NCBI GenBank assembly: GCA_008508345.1
Contig: QNGE01000124.1
Coordinates: forward strand, 246,947-310,946
Direction: 5' to 3'
Source: Paragonimus westermani
Taxonomy: Eukaryota > Platyhelminthes > Trematoda > Plagiorchiida > Troglotrematidae
Length of the DNA: 64,000 nt
The notes beneath the pieces are model-generated. The model was not told where the DNA came from. It ran no database searches and was given only the letters and a program-made list of their open reading frames with translations. Positions 10,751 through 21,985 of the stretch are shown in pieces (positions within the stretch are counted from its first letter, which is position 1; each line of letters begins with the position of its first letter). Made by a program: the position numbers and the translations under genes.

Positions 10751-12249
10751 ATTACTGTCCTGTTTCCCTCTGTCGGCAAGCAAGGTTATTATGACTGGTA
10801 AATTTTCAGAAGGCTTCGTGGGCTAGGGTACTCGGTTAGACATCTGCACTCGTCCTGAGACGCCTATTTTTTGGGTAATACTTGAGATGTAGTGTAATAA
10901 TGAACTACTCTAGGCAGAGCGGCATGTGGTGGATTACCAGGTAATTTTGAAAGTTCGCTATCAACTACTGGCTTAGTCTTTGGTGGATTGTATGAAGCTG
11001 GGAAACTTATGATCGATCCTTCTGCGTGAAAACCTGTCATAAGAATGCGTGAAATATTATGCGATCTATTTGGGCCTATCCGAGCCTGTTTGTGGCCAAC
11101 TTCCGTAGGCACTTGGGTCGATACTCACTGCCTGTAATCACCATTGGCAGTACCGTTTTGAAAGGTGAGTTTGATATGGCCGAATATGAGTGCGGTGTGT
11201 GACTCTCTACAATCTGCACATAGGTGGAACAAACCTTCTATAAGACACTGAACAGGTACCTTACATACGGCAGTCCAAACCAAACGTTGAATTTTGTGAT
11301 GAACTCACTTATGATGTCGAGCACACGCCCAAGCTAACATACTCAGTGTCAGCATACGTGCTACAGTGCTTGTGCGGTCAGTCGTTAGAGAGGCAGTGGT
11401 ACTGTGTGTACTGCAATATCCATAATCACGACTCATATGGTTCCATTCCATTTTGGGGTCCGAAAGTGGCAATACCGTGAGTTTTTTCTATAAGTGATGT
11501 TGGAAAATTACCAAGGTTTATGCCAAATCGTGTCAGGTTCAGTTAATCGCAACCAACAGCAGAAAAGCAGATGCTGAGGCGAACGAACCCAACAACTTGG
11601 CTGAATTTTCTCACTTTAATAACGACAATAAGCAAAGGAGAAAGGAAGTCCAGCAATTATACGAAGTAAACAGGCGAAGAGGATTATACACCAAGCACTA
11701 CGCACAAGTCCTCAAGTTTTAGGCAGCTGGGCAACTATTTCCGTGAAAATCAAACCGTCGTTCACACCGTCTGGGTAAATGGGAGAAGCAGTGAGAAGGC
11801 ACTAGAAGATACGATGGATAAAATAGCCAGGTGAGTCATGATATATTAGATTTACCGAGAGGGGTTAAAAAAGCTGAATGAACGGTTCACTGAGGGACCC
11901 GGAGAGTACAACGGATGGGGCCTCAAGAGATCGGAGGATTATAAGACGAATGCGTCAGTGAAGGAATTGACAAGCCAGAGTGGTAATGTTGCAAATTCGT
12001 TTTCGTGTGAGCTGTGATACAGGAAAACTCCAAATATGTTCAACAGGTATTATAGATATCGGTAAGTGATTATTATATGATATCCTCTCGACCGGCTCAG
12101 ACCAAAACTGAGATCCGATTAAGGCTCGTTCTGTATACAGGCGAGGGTAAATTTTAAGACACCCCTGGGTTTCCGGCAGCTTATTTTGCAAGATACTTTA
12201 TAAATGCGTCTTGCTTTCTGCACGTTCAACGCTCGGTCAGCGGCTTCAA
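10751..12249. other. No supported gene
   Basis: Contains only short open frames, such as 82 codons at 11112-10864 (minus) and 78 codons at 12191-11955 (minus). The stretch 11560-11830 is purine-rich on the plus strand and reads briefly as lysine/glutamate-rich peptide, but stops interrupt it and no family is recognisable. Confidence 0.5.
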
Positions 12250-12316
12250 CTGTTAGGTTTCTCTGTTCCTGTGAACGTTTAGCACGAAATATTTTTTTCT
12301 TATTCAGTGAACTTAC

Positions 12317-12527
12317 CGGAATTCAATGGCATATGATCGTGAAATCCACGTCCGATGTACAAAACTTCATCTAAACATGTCAACTGCCCTTCCAACAACA
12401 CCCAGCTTTCGGAACTATGCATTATTCTATTTGTGCACTCCGAAGCAGGCTTTTTCGACAGAATGATTTTTTCCGGTTGAACAAAATTCCGTGAGTTCTT
12501 AGTCAGGCTTCCGAGCGATCTTTCCAT
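12317..12527 (-). CDS. Possible exon with a YIGRG motif (GIY-YIG-like?)
   Basis: An open stretch on the minus strand ends in LDEVLYIGRGFHDHM and is followed at 12316 by a consensus splice donor, GTAAGT. A possible acceptor (AACAG) at 12250 would make a 67-bp intron and keep the frame open into LNVQKARRIYKV until a stop. YIGRG resembles the second half of the GIY-YIG nuclease signature as found in ANKLE1/LEM-3-type proteins, where a helix rich in charged residues follows. The upstream GIY strand is not visible, and the ATG at 12527 is only the first methionine after a stop. It may be a host exon, a decayed copy, or chance. Confidence 0.22.
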
Positions 12528-12603
12528 ATATTTTCACGATGCTATAGTGAGCCAATCGGAAGAGCACAAGTGATAGTCCAATAAACAGTTATTGACCGAG
12601 TCA

Positions 12604-14930
12604 CACCTTCTGAGAAGGTCAGACCGCAACAAATTCTTCACGACCTATTGGCGGGTGACAAATTGCCCTCAGCTATTCAGATGGAGGTGCAGCAGTTTAT
12701 TGGCAGATCGCACCTGGAAGAATTCTCCTCCGGAAACTCTGGCTTAGAAGTAACGCAGGTAATGTTCTCCTTGGCCGTTCACAGACTCTTTAAGACAGAG
12801 GATCACAATTCAAGTGATGAAACGTTTTTAAATTGATTGCTTGAATGTGTCGTTTTATTATTCCGCGCTTTGGCACACGTTGCCCCGAAAGTCAGATTGC
12901 TTTAGAACGTGGCTCAAAGGGAGTCGAATCCCTTAAAGTAGAAATCGCAGCCTTACAATGCGTTTTACAGGGAATTTTTCAATCACTTCATCAAGTTGTT
13001 GGTTTGGTACATAGCACGCTCAGCACGCACCGCAGTCATGAATTGAATTGTTGGTACCATTGACGTCCTTGTAAGTAGACCACACGATGCGCCAAACGCC
13101 GCACCAAGGCAACACTAAGACGCTGCGAACTCAGCATTCGGTCTTCAGTGACAAGCAGCGACTTTAGCACTGAGCCTCCTCATAACATCATTTTGTTGTA
13201 AGGTGTAGAAACCGGGAGCAAGTTCTCGGCTGACTCCGGAGCACAGGCTAGCGTGTTTCCGCCTACAAAAGACGAGGTATCGAACAACTCGTTGCTGCAA
13301 ACGTGACGTCTATAATCACGTACAGGCGGCACTCTCTGGCCTTCAACTTGGGCTCCCGCTGCACATTTCTTTGGGCTTCCACAATCGCCGCGGTATCCAT
13401 TTTCTCTGTCGTCTCAGTCTCCTCACTTATACAAGGTGCCGGCTGTTAATTGGTCCCGGCACTAAGCAAAGCACACTCGGCACACACAATGGGTATGTCC
13501 ATAACGCCCACATATGTTCAACTCGCAGCTCCTAATCATTTTTTAGACCCTTTCACTGACTTCCCGCAGCTCGTTTGCGCTCCGAATAACAACCTGAGAG
13601 CAGTCTTCAATGTCACATCACGGAACTGCAGTTGTCGCCACCTTCGGATTTTTCGAATTCCTTCGACTGTTGTTCGGATTAAGCAACGCAGCCCAAACTT
13701 TCCAACACTTTATTCACGGAGTGACACGCGGTTTCGGCTTTGCCTAGCCCTATCTGAATAAGATTTTGTTAGCCAGTTCTTGATAAGAAGATCAACTAAT
13801 GCGTCTAAGCGTTCTACTGGAGCGTTTGACCCAGCATGGCGTTATGGTTAATTACATCAAGCACTGACTAGGCAAAAACACGATGTTCTGCATGGCACAA
13901 AGTCTCCACACTAACGGATGGAGCCAGATCCATTTGCGAATATTCCGAGCCAAATTTCTTCAAGCAACGTCGTTTTTAGTGGTCTGGTAAACTGCTACAA
14001 GCGTTTCATAGTCCATAGTGTTCTTGTAATGCAGCCAATGATTGGTCTCTTCCGTTGGAGCGGACGCAAACCACGGTTTACAGAAACTGCACGTGCTGCA
14101 CTCACTGAGTAAGCCCTGGCTTTTCTTTTTGAACTTTGACAACCTGTTTAACCCCGCTACAGCACGTTTGATTGAGAGTTACTAGTTAGGCATCCGCCAT
14201 TTCTGTCATTAGGTGGGAGGCAAGAGATTAACGGCTTGTAATGGTCACAAACCTTCACTCTACCCTTCAGACGTTCCACCTTACATGCATTCCCCAAGGA
14301 AAGTTAGCAGCTGAAACTCTAGCTATTATATTGACTTATATGCCACATGTCTTGAGTGTTAGAAACACTGTCGCGGAAGCACTTTTACTCAGTCGTGATC
14401 TCCACACATCTGCTGACATTGGCGCTGGTCTGGCAGCCATTGATAACCCGCCGGACACTGACCCAGAGTTAAAGCACCTTCTTCAAATGACCCCTTGATG
14501 TTCAACCCGTATGGCTAGCACCTTTGGTTGGGACAGCTTTATGCAATGCTTCCCAGAGCACACGCCGTCTTGTAGTGCCTGCATCTTTCCGCCTGACAGT
14601 GTTCAACAAATAGCACAGATTAACTCACCCGGACACACATTTCCATTGAACTTGTCACCGATTGTTCCGTGCGGCCTGAGGTAAATCATGATCGCGGAAA
14701 TTGTGGCCGTTCTTGCTCTCAATATCAACGATCTGAAGTCCGCCGTCATCTAAAGAGCCCCACTGGTACTTTTCCATTGCCAGATGCACATTCCCACCTA
14801 GTACACCTCTATTCAGTGGCCTTCCACCGCCCAAAAATGGGTCCATTTTCTGTTCACGACTGTTGACCGCTTCAAGAGATGGTCTTCAACCGTACCGCTA
14901 TCTGACTGCGGTTAGCGTTTTTCTGAGACG
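12604..14930 (+). mobile_element. Gypsy (Ty3-type) LTR retrotransposon relic without LTRs
   Basis: A broken gag-pol read across all three plus frames. Order: a gag piece with LLAGDKLPSAIQMEVQQFIG (12640-12710); a cysteine motif NCWYH at about 13047-13062; the protease with FSADSGAQASVFPP at 13223-13262, whose DSG triad is intact; a reverse transcriptase piece FGLSNAAQTFQHFIHG at 13673-13720; the RT/RNase H connection FSGLVNCYKRFI at 13974-14010; RNase H end VRNTVAEALLLSRD near 14375; the integrase zinc region RRLVVPASFRLTVF (14563-14607) with HRLTHP; and the integrase core start TTVDRFKRWSSTVP (14858-14900). The palm with YxDD seems lost between 13740 and 13920. No flanking LTR is visible; the 3' end is cut by the LINE tail that follows. 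Confidence 0.8.
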
Positions 14931-14964
14931 CTCGGCAGCACAATTTGGTTGTCAGGCGGTGGTG

Positions 14965-15930
14965 AGCACAGCGATTCCAGCAATTTCAGCCATTCGTCCA
15001 CGGGTTTGAGTCTAGGTCCCGAACTACCCGGATCCAGTCAGTTTGCTCGTTTCGATGTCCGGCGGTTTTCTGTTTACCTGAAAGGCAGTCATTGAAAACA
15101 GGGTTTAGCACCACTCTTGGATGTTATAGAGAGTATCACGAATAGAGTAAAATAATAATCTACCATAACAAAGTAAATTACTGATCTAACGGTTTCTTAA
15201 GTTGGTGAGAATCCAACAACAGTTTGGGACGGTTCTTAGAAGAGCAGCTAACAATCTCTAGTGGTAGGTAGTTCCAGTAGTTGACAACTCTATAAGAGAA
15301 TAACTGTTGTCTTAGGAATGTCCGAGGTCGAAGCTTATAGAGCTCTTTTCGTAACCTCGTGGACTGTTGAAAGAGTCCTGTGCTAAAGAGAGAGTGCGTA
15401 AGAATTAGGTCGCTGCGGAGTCTACGAAACTCAAGTGGATAAAGATCGAGAATTTCAAGTTGAGACTCGTGGAAGAGATGCTGTACGCCAGTGACCATTC
15501 TGGTGGCTACTTGCTGGACACGATCAGTGGCGAGTACGTCCTTCATCAAATCGGTGTGGACGACTCGATTGGCATACTCGAGCAGTGATCTCATGTAGAC
15601 TCCGTAAAACGTGTGAAAGGCTTTCCGGTATATGTTGGGGAAGGCTCCATCCATCATCCCAATAGTCATAAAACCCCTTTTGGCGGACAGCTGGTGGTGA
15701 TAAGAGAAGGACAAACCAGACGAGGGTCAGATCTCTGGGTCTTTTTTGAGGTCTACTTTCGTGATATCTACGACACTTTGTGCACCACGTATCACAAATA
15801 AGTTCCCGGGGTCACCTTCTAGCGGCATGTGCGCACACTTACTGCCGTTTACAGGGAGACTCCAGCCATCTGACCATCACTTAATACGGTCAAGGTCAAT
15901 CTGCTACCTTGACGAGGTGGTCGGGCTTGT
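14965..15930 (-). mobile_element. CR1-like LINE, family B, copy a (3' end)
   Basis: The 3' end of a LINE that occurs several times in this window. It holds the last part of the reverse transcriptase region, the full C-terminal segment (15714-15178) and a 3' untranslated tail of about 210 bases ending near 14965 in a GAATCGCTG-type sequence. The tail matches, by eye, those of the copies ending near 44930 and 58965, including GTTTTCAATGACTG and AACTGACTGGATCCGGGTAG. 5'-truncated at about 15930, where the RTE-like LINE on the other strand begins. Confidence 0.8.
15178..15714 (-). pseudogene. LINE family B ORF2, C-terminal 178 codons
   Basis: An uninterrupted stretch covering the region after the reverse transcriptase palm. 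It includes FYGVYMRSLLEYANRVV (thumb), LATDRVQQVATRMVTG and LEILDLYPLEFRRLRSDLI, then LFSYRVVNYWNYLPLEIV, the C-terminal YW.LP motif common to CR1/Jockey-type LINEs. The methionine at 15714 is internal to the full ORF2. The upstream part, about 15930-15715, continues the same protein in other frames. It is a good consensus source for this family. Confidence 0.8.
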
Positions 15931-16031
15931 GTAATGTTTTGATCCAGCGGGCTATGCTGATTAAGACTCCGGTCCTTCCAGATGCAACATTGTCAGACAG
16001 GCCTAAAGGGAGCAGTCAGACGGAAAACGGC

Positions 16032-16107
16032 TACGCTCATAGGATTGTATGTCGCACTACCAACCGCGTAGAAGTGCTTAGGTAGCGGGGCACGATCCTA
16101 TGGGCGT
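16032..16107 (+). other. Stem-loop at the 5' end of the RTE-like LINE
   Basis: Bases 16032-16048 pair with 16091-16107 over 17 positions with two G-U type changes (TACGCTCATAGGAT against ATCCTATGGGCGTA). Inside, CTACC near 16057 can pair with GGTAG near 16081. It lies just before the long open frame that starts at 16131, so it may be a structured leader of the element. Confidence 0.45.
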
Positions 16108-16130
16108 ACAGTAGAACTATTTTTATAGTT

Positions 16131-17722
16131 GTGGCACTGCTGTCTTCCGTATCAGGAAGAAGGGGGTTAGAGAAGGTACCCTCAAGCAAAGAGCACTCCA
16201 AACGCCCAACGGTTGACCGTGACCGCCGCCGTATTATCCAATACGGTCGAAAAACATCAATTATCTCTCAAAAGCCCCATGTAGCTTCGAGTACATCCGC
16301 TGCGCGCAGCAGTGTTCAGAATCAGACATTATTGTCTTATTCACTGCGCCCTCGGGCTAGGCAAGCCCCTCACTGCCAAGTGAGTCAAACTCTTGAGTCA
16401 TTGGCTCTGGGCAGGGTCCCCCAAGAAAACCCTATATCCTGTTGTCTCGCATATCAGACTTTTCAGTCGGAGGCTCGGGGTGGGGTCCCTCAAGTCAACC
16501 TCCTTCCGCGGCATAAACGACCGGGAAGTTTCAGAAGTTATCGTTCTCTCGACAGTGACATCACTAGCCGATCACAGCTTTCTCCTACTGCTTTACCCCC
16601 TATTTCTTCTGTCTTCCATGTGCCTTCGGGCGATGATTGTTTTCTGAGGCCAAGACAACTGGTCAACATTGGCGCCTTCAATGTTCGCACTCTCTTACAA
16701 ATCGATCAGCAAGCTGCTCTGGCAAGTACTTTCTCAAGTCTGGAGCTTGATGTGTGTTGCGTGTCGGAGACGCGAGTCTACGACTCTAGCACGGTTATCC
16801 ATTTGAGCTCACCTCTAGATAGCTGTCGATCCAAGGGCTTCTGTCTCAGGGTTTCTGGTGACGCCGAAGCTGAATCTCGCGGTCGAGCTGGAGTGGGAAT
16901 CGCACCGAGTTCCCGAGCGGAGCAATGTTTGCTCGATTGGATTCCAGTGAACAGTCGGTTGTGCGCTGTCAGACTCAATACGTCGGTAAAAGTCTGTCGA
17001 CGTAAATCAGAAAGGCGTTGTGTATTCATTATATCGGCGTACGCTCCGACGGACAGCTGTCCAGATGCTACCAATGATGCGTTCTATGACGCCCTCGTTG
17101 ACCTTCTGAGGCAGTCTAAACACTCAGACGTCATCATACTAGCGGGTGATTTTAATGCTCAGCTTCTCTGGATGAGAAACGGCTAAGAGGTATGTTTGGT
17201 GTCCTGGCACAACGCACTGACAATGGCGAAAGACTACGACAGCTGTGCGCATCTCATGGACTATATATTTCGAGCACTGCATTCCAACACAGGAAGAAGT
17301 ACTGTGTTATTTGGAGACCTCCGTGTGATTCTCAGCCGTGTACACAGTTGGATCATATAGCAGTTAGTTACAGGTGGCGCCACTCTGTTAAGGACTGTCG
17401 TGCCATTTAGAGCAACCACATGGACTCGGACCATGCCGTTGTGCGTGCCAGTTTCGTTTTGTCATTTGCCCAGAGGACTTACGCTCGTAAATGCAAGGTG
17501 TTTAACTGGCATTCGAGCGATAAGGATGTAAAGAACGCTTATCAAAAAGCGTTGGCAAAGAAGTTGCCCAGTTCGAGTCAGACGAACGATCCTAACGAAC
17601 ACTGGGAACAAATCGCCGGGGCTATGAAAGCGTGCCGTGAACAGGCACGCTTCGAAGGAGCTGTTAAGTTTCGACAGAACTGGATTTCCGTTATGTCGAT
17701 AAATCTTATGAACAGTGAATAA
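16131..17722 (+). pseudogene. RTE-like LINE ORF: N-terminal region plus apurinic-type endonuclease
   Basis: Codons from 16131 run open to 17186. The first 180 or so residues are Ser/Arg-rich with no known domain. The endonuclease starts at LVNIGAFNVRTLLQIDQQA (about 16659), with LDVCCVSETRV (about 16745-16775), AGVGIAPSSRAE, and GDFNAQ (about 17143-17160). A frameshift near 17165 moves the frame to 17192-17410, with RTDNGERLRQLCASHGLY and QLDHIAVSYRWR; after one stop it resumes at 17420 with MDSDHAVVRASF, the closing SDH motif. These are the catalytic Glu, Asp/Asn and His boxes of the AP-endonuclease-like domain. Only one frameshift and one stop over 1.6 kb make this one of the best-kept elements here. 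Confidence 0.75.
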
Positions 17723-18409
17723 CAAAAACACGGTAGGATTACCTACATAATCAGCTTTTTGTATGAATGAGAATCAAACAAAGCTTACAAACGACCTCTG
17801 GGTGCATTGCTGACGACCTCAGAAGGGAGGCTGTTTCAATGGATAATAACCCTGCAAGGAAAGAACTGTTGTCTTAGAAAGCTTCGTAGGCAAAGCTTAA
17901 AAAGCTTTCTTTTACGTGCTCATCAGTCGTTATCGTCCGCTACGGTGAATAACTGTTCCACAAGGCTTACTCAGAATAAGTGTGTGAGTATTTGACCACC
18001 GCGAATTCATCAAAATTCAAGAGGGTTCAAATCAAAAATTCCAAGTTGAGGCTCATAGGCGACATTTCTTAGGCCCTCAGCTAGCTAGGTAGGTGCGCGC
18101 TGAACACGCTCAACAGCTAATGCATTTCTTCAGGCCGGCATATGCGACATGATTAACATACTTGAGGGCAGTCCTATATAAACCCCGTGAAGCGTTCGAA
18201 AGGTTCTTGTCTATACGGGGGAGAGTGCGCTTAATCATCCTGAAGGCGGCGCATCCCTTTTGTGTTGCCACTCCGTGGCGATGTGCGAAGAATAATTTAG
18301 ACGTCAACCAGATGCCCAAAAATCTCTTAAGTTCGCTTTTCCTGATGTCCATTTTGCTGGGAGCACTATGACTCACGAATATACTACTAGAATCTCCACC
18401 GAGTGACAT

Positions 18410-19250
18410 GTGATCTCACTTTCATTCACTGGTAGACTCCAATCGTCCAACCAGCGCTTGATCGTGTGAAGTTCAATCTGTAGTGCACTGGGGTCAGTAG
18501 CATTCTAGACTTTCAGGTCTTCGGCGCATAAAAGGGCGTTGCTGGGAATGTTACCTGGAAGGTCGTTAATGTAAATGAGGAATAACAGTGGGCCTGGTAA
18601 TGACCTTTGTGGAACTCACACATAAATGAAAGAGGGAGACAAGAAGTCTTATCCGGTCGTATTTCTAAAAGTTCTATTGTCAAGAAAAGAAGTCATCCAG
18701 CTGAAAACCTTTCCTTGAATAATATAAACCTCCAGTTTATGTTTCAGGAGGTCATCGACGACAAGGTCAAAAGCGTTAGCGGAAAAAGAGAAGATAGTAT
18801 CTAATAAAAGACCACTGTCTATGACCTCCATTAGACTATCCATGAAAATAAGCATGTTTGTTATGCATGCCCTGTTAGGAAGGAAGCCATGCGGAGTAGA
18901 AGGGAAAAGATAACTTGCTAACAAGTGGTTGAGGATGGCACACTTGAAGGGGAGCCCCATTATGTTGCACGGAATGTCAGTAAAGCTGATTGTCCGATAG
19001 CCAGCTTCAAATATGGGTGTGACAGCCGGCTCTCTCCATGAACTAGGGAGATCGCCAATCAGGCCTGTTTCTGGAATGGCATCTGAACTGGTTCTACCAA
19101 ATCCACAGTCGCTTCCTTGAATATTCTGAGATGGTTCTTGTCAGGACCCACTGCAGCGTGCATATTTACCTTGAATAGAAAGTCTTCAACATCTAGCACA
19201 GAAAGCTGAGCGGTGACCAGTGGTTGCGGGAAGTTCTGCAGCAGCACGAT
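18410..19250 (-). pseudogene. LINE family B reverse transcriptase remnant
   Basis: The region reads MHAAVGPDKNHLRIFKEATV at 19160-19100, then, at 18960-18649, GLPFKCAILNHLL, HGFLPNRACITNMLIFMDSL and DTIFSFSANAFDLV (palm A, whose usual AFDRVPH is altered), and then VFSWMTSFLDNRTF. Palm B/C follow at about 18610-18490 with PLLFLIYINDLPGNIPSN and the changed AED box. The C-terminal block is at 18409-18110. Broken by stops. Confidence 0.7.
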
Positions 19251-19899
19251 ACTATGCTCGTTTAGTAGTGCAACGGTGTAGACAGCCTAGTGAGATGGCT
19301 TGAATAATTCGGCCACAACTAGGGAGTCAGCTGAAGCCTCCCCGTCAGGCAGACGCAAACAGAAAGCTGAAGGTTCAACCTTCCTCAGTTGGGGCATGCA
19401 CTGAAATGGGAAGCTTTTGTTCCACGGGCTCTAAGGAGAATCCTATCCTGTACGGATTTGGTGTGCTCATGGTTCCCCGTTTACATCTATTTTGAATAAT
19501 GTGGAACGCTCTTAGGTTTTCCGAGTTCTCTGTAAGCTTATGCTTCACAAACAAAATAGGGATTCTTTATCGAGAAAGCAACGTATTGTGCGTGAAAGGA
19601 GTGGTCAAAAGGAGAAAGTGCGCAGGTAACGCGGTACAAATTTGTCCGCTCTCTGAATTGCCCCTTGATACACACTACATTTCAGGTCCACGGAGTCACA
19701 GTCAGGAGGAGGTGAAACTCAGCAGCTTCTCAGGCCCTTAAACTCAGCTTGCCCACAGTTTCGAACTGTTGACCTTTTGCTGGTTGTTGTAACCAGAAAC
19801 AGATATGATCTAGCTTTAGCGGAGAAGAGACACTGTGTCCAAGCGGTGGCTTGATCAATGTCCTGCCTACCAGGTGGCCCTCGTTAGTGATGACTAGGT

Positions 19900-20490
19900 C
19901 AAGCAGAGAGGATGTTTGACCAAAACGATGTCACGTCGAGGTGCTGAAGTGCTATATCCGCAAATCCTGTCGTATCAGCATCGATGAAGAAGTCGGAAAT
20001 CCGACTCCACTGTCCTCCTGAGGAAATGATGCCAGTTTTTCCTGGGTATTTCAGAGCCACATATAATAAGCAGATGACCATTACGTTGTAGGCTTGCGAA
20101 TTCGTCCAGAATTACCAGAAGGAGGCTGTCGTTGGGGACGTCGGATGCGGGGGGACGATAAACAACCCCCGCGCTCGCGGTACCAGCGGAAGCCACAGAG
20201 CGTCACATTTATCATAGAACTAAAAGCCACCGATAACCGCGCGTGTCGAGAGATACTGCCGGAGGGAAAACGCAGAACACTCCACCAACCCTCGGCCGGA
20301 GTCAGCCCGGAAATTCAATACACAGAGACGCTCATTTCACTGTCACTGATGTCGCCTCTAAGCCAGGGCTCTGTGAAAGCAGACCTGTAGGGTTTGATAT
20401 CATGAATTAACTGTCTTATTTCCGTCAGTCCATTGGACAGACCCAGACAATTCACACACATGTACTTATAAGCTAGTTCCTCGTTGGATT
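19900..20490 (-). pseudogene. LINE family B endonuclease remnant
   Basis: Minus-strand reading gives KYMCVNCLGLSNGLTEIRQL at about 20485-20425, then FTEPWLRGDISDSEMS, the catalytic-glutamate box, and further down GVVYRPPASDVPNDSLLLVI at about 20170-20110. The expected 'GDFNAP' box is damaged (CGSEIPRKNWHHF). These are the standard blocks of an apurinic-type LINE endonuclease in correct order, split over two or more frames. Confidence 0.7.
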
Positions 20491-21747
20491 TCGCGAGAAA
20501 TGCGAAAAGAGTGTGCGGGTTACAGCCTAAGAAAGAAGGCCTGGAGTTGTGGAGGCTGTAAAACTGGACTCGATCTGTTCTTCTGAATTGTTCTGGTGGC
20601 CGTACTTTGAAGATGAGGGCGCGACATCACTGCCTATGTGTACGCCAGCGACCCTGTAGGGTGCTTGACGAACATTCTTGGTGTCGCAATCTGCGACCTC
20701 TGCGCCCCTGTTAAAGTCCACTTCTTGGGAGGATGTTCGGAAGTTTTCACTCAGAACATTTGACCTCTCCGTCTGCTGGGTGTGGGGTTTGAAAGAGGGC
20801 GATGTGTGCGGTGTTTTGGGGCCTTTGATAGAAATTCCTAGTAAGGTGATCTAAGGGAGTGTTTTTGAAGTTGCAAAATGGCGGTCCCGGCAAGCTGATT
20901 CCATTCCGTATTCTTGGGAGGAAGAATTTTCCACAGGGCCATTCTGTGGGTTGTGTAATGAGTGACTCTGAAGATGGTTTTTTGCAATTTCAGTGTCCTT
21001 AATTCTCGTGCCTGTGCTTGGGGCATTGAGCGTTGGAATGACCTCGCAGTCTGTGTCTCAGCTCTCTAACACAGGTACGGGGGTCTGAAGGGATGACTCA
21101 GGAGCAGACACCACAACATTACTCTTCGCTTGTAGCTTCTGGTTTGCCATGGTACGTGACTTCGCCCTAGTCAGCTTTTCGCGTCTCGTCCTCTCTAGCC
21201 GACGGCGATCGAATGTCACGCATTTCAGGCTGGCGTTGACGGACTTCGAAGTCACTGTTTTTCCCACCACGGTCTTGGAGCTGAGCATGGTTGGCAAGGT
21301 TGCCAAAAAGCCGAGTGACTTTTTGAGTGTCTTGAGGCACAGCTTGCTCGCAGATGACAGGTTTGTGACGTCCGGGAAAAATAAAGATGGTAAAGCCTAT
21401 TTGGCTGGCTCGTTCGAAGAGGCGGCCCCAAAAAACGGCTCTCTTTACTCTTTCATTTTCACTGCCACCCTCTCTATGCGTGCAGTTGACAGAGCGACTG
21501 CCTTCTTTACGATTGCAACAACAGGGACGGCAAGCGCTATTTACTCAATTAAAGACTGCAGTGCCAGCTTCATTTCAGACAGAGTCCGTTGGTACTTCCT
21601 CACCTTACTCCGCATGGAAAGAACAGGAGATACAGAGCCAAGAAGAGCCTCACATTTGCAGTGGCAGGACTTCGGTGTCACTCTACGTGCCGTGGCGCGT
21701 GTTTGACCAGTCACCGTTGAAGCGGTGCTTTGGCTCTCGTCAAACCT

Positions 21748-21975
21748 TTAGTTCATACAGATAAAACTGGAGGATGAAGAGACTAGCTGCCAGTACTGGT
21801 GTTCGTTGAGTCCAGCGCATTTGAAATGATACCACTTCTGACACTGGTAGCACTGCGTGTCATTCTTCTGGAACGTTTTATAAGTGTACCAAATGCAAGT
21901 GCTCGCTGTCTCAGACAGCGTCCGGCGAGTCACAGCGCTGCCAGATCTAACGCAGACCATTGCTGACAGGGACAA
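21748..21975 (-). pseudogene. PHD-like zinc finger of LINE family B ORF1
   Basis: The stretch reads CYQCQKWYHFKCAGLNEHQY and then FICMN. It has the C..C, WYH..C and late cysteine spacing of a PHD finger, a domain often found in the first ORF of CR1/Jockey-superfamily LINEs, where it is thought to help chromatin or RNA binding. Preceding residues CIWYTYKTF may supply the first metal ligand. The frame then runs on past 21748 with RATARRVTPKSCHCKCE before a stop near 21560. Confidence 0.65.
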
Positions 21976-21985
21976 GCAATAAACA

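Larger units (their letters stand above)
15940..17735 (+). mobile_element. RTE-like LINE, 5' part only
   Basis: The leader, N-terminal region and endonuclease of a LINE that stops before the reverse transcriptase. LINEs usually lose their 5' end, so a copy keeping its 5' end and lacking its 3' end points to later rearrangement or to breakage by the neighbouring LINE B copy, whose own 3' end meets it at about 17740. It differs from the RTE copies at 30 and 34 kb in sequence. Confidence 0.75.
17740..21985 (-). mobile_element. CR1-like LINE, family B, near full-length copy b
   Basis: The most complete copy of family B, about 4.2 kb, read downward: a PHD-like zinc finger ORF (21975-21748), a basic ORF1 region (21306-21058), the endonuclease (about 20490-19900), a linker, the reverse transcriptase (about 19250-18410) and a C-terminal region reaching about 17790. 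Frames change often and stops are frequent, so it is inactive. The palm C box reads LLCAEDLKVWN at about 18520-18490: one catalytic aspartate of ADD is replaced by glutamate. No target-site duplication could be identified by eye. Confidence 0.75.

Noticed and set aside
10810..10860. tRNA-like stretch GGTACTCGGTTAGACATCTG resembling an A box/D arm
   Set aside because: No B box follows at a suitable distance and no cloverleaf can be drawn by eye.
17905..17925. CTGATGAG on the minus strand, a hammerhead-like core start
   Set aside because: It is part of LINE B coding sequence; there is no stem II or matching stem I.
21149..21706. 185-codon plus-strand open frame
   Set aside because: It lies antisense to ORF1 of LINE B copy b, between its PHD-like finger and its endonuclease; no domain is recognisable.
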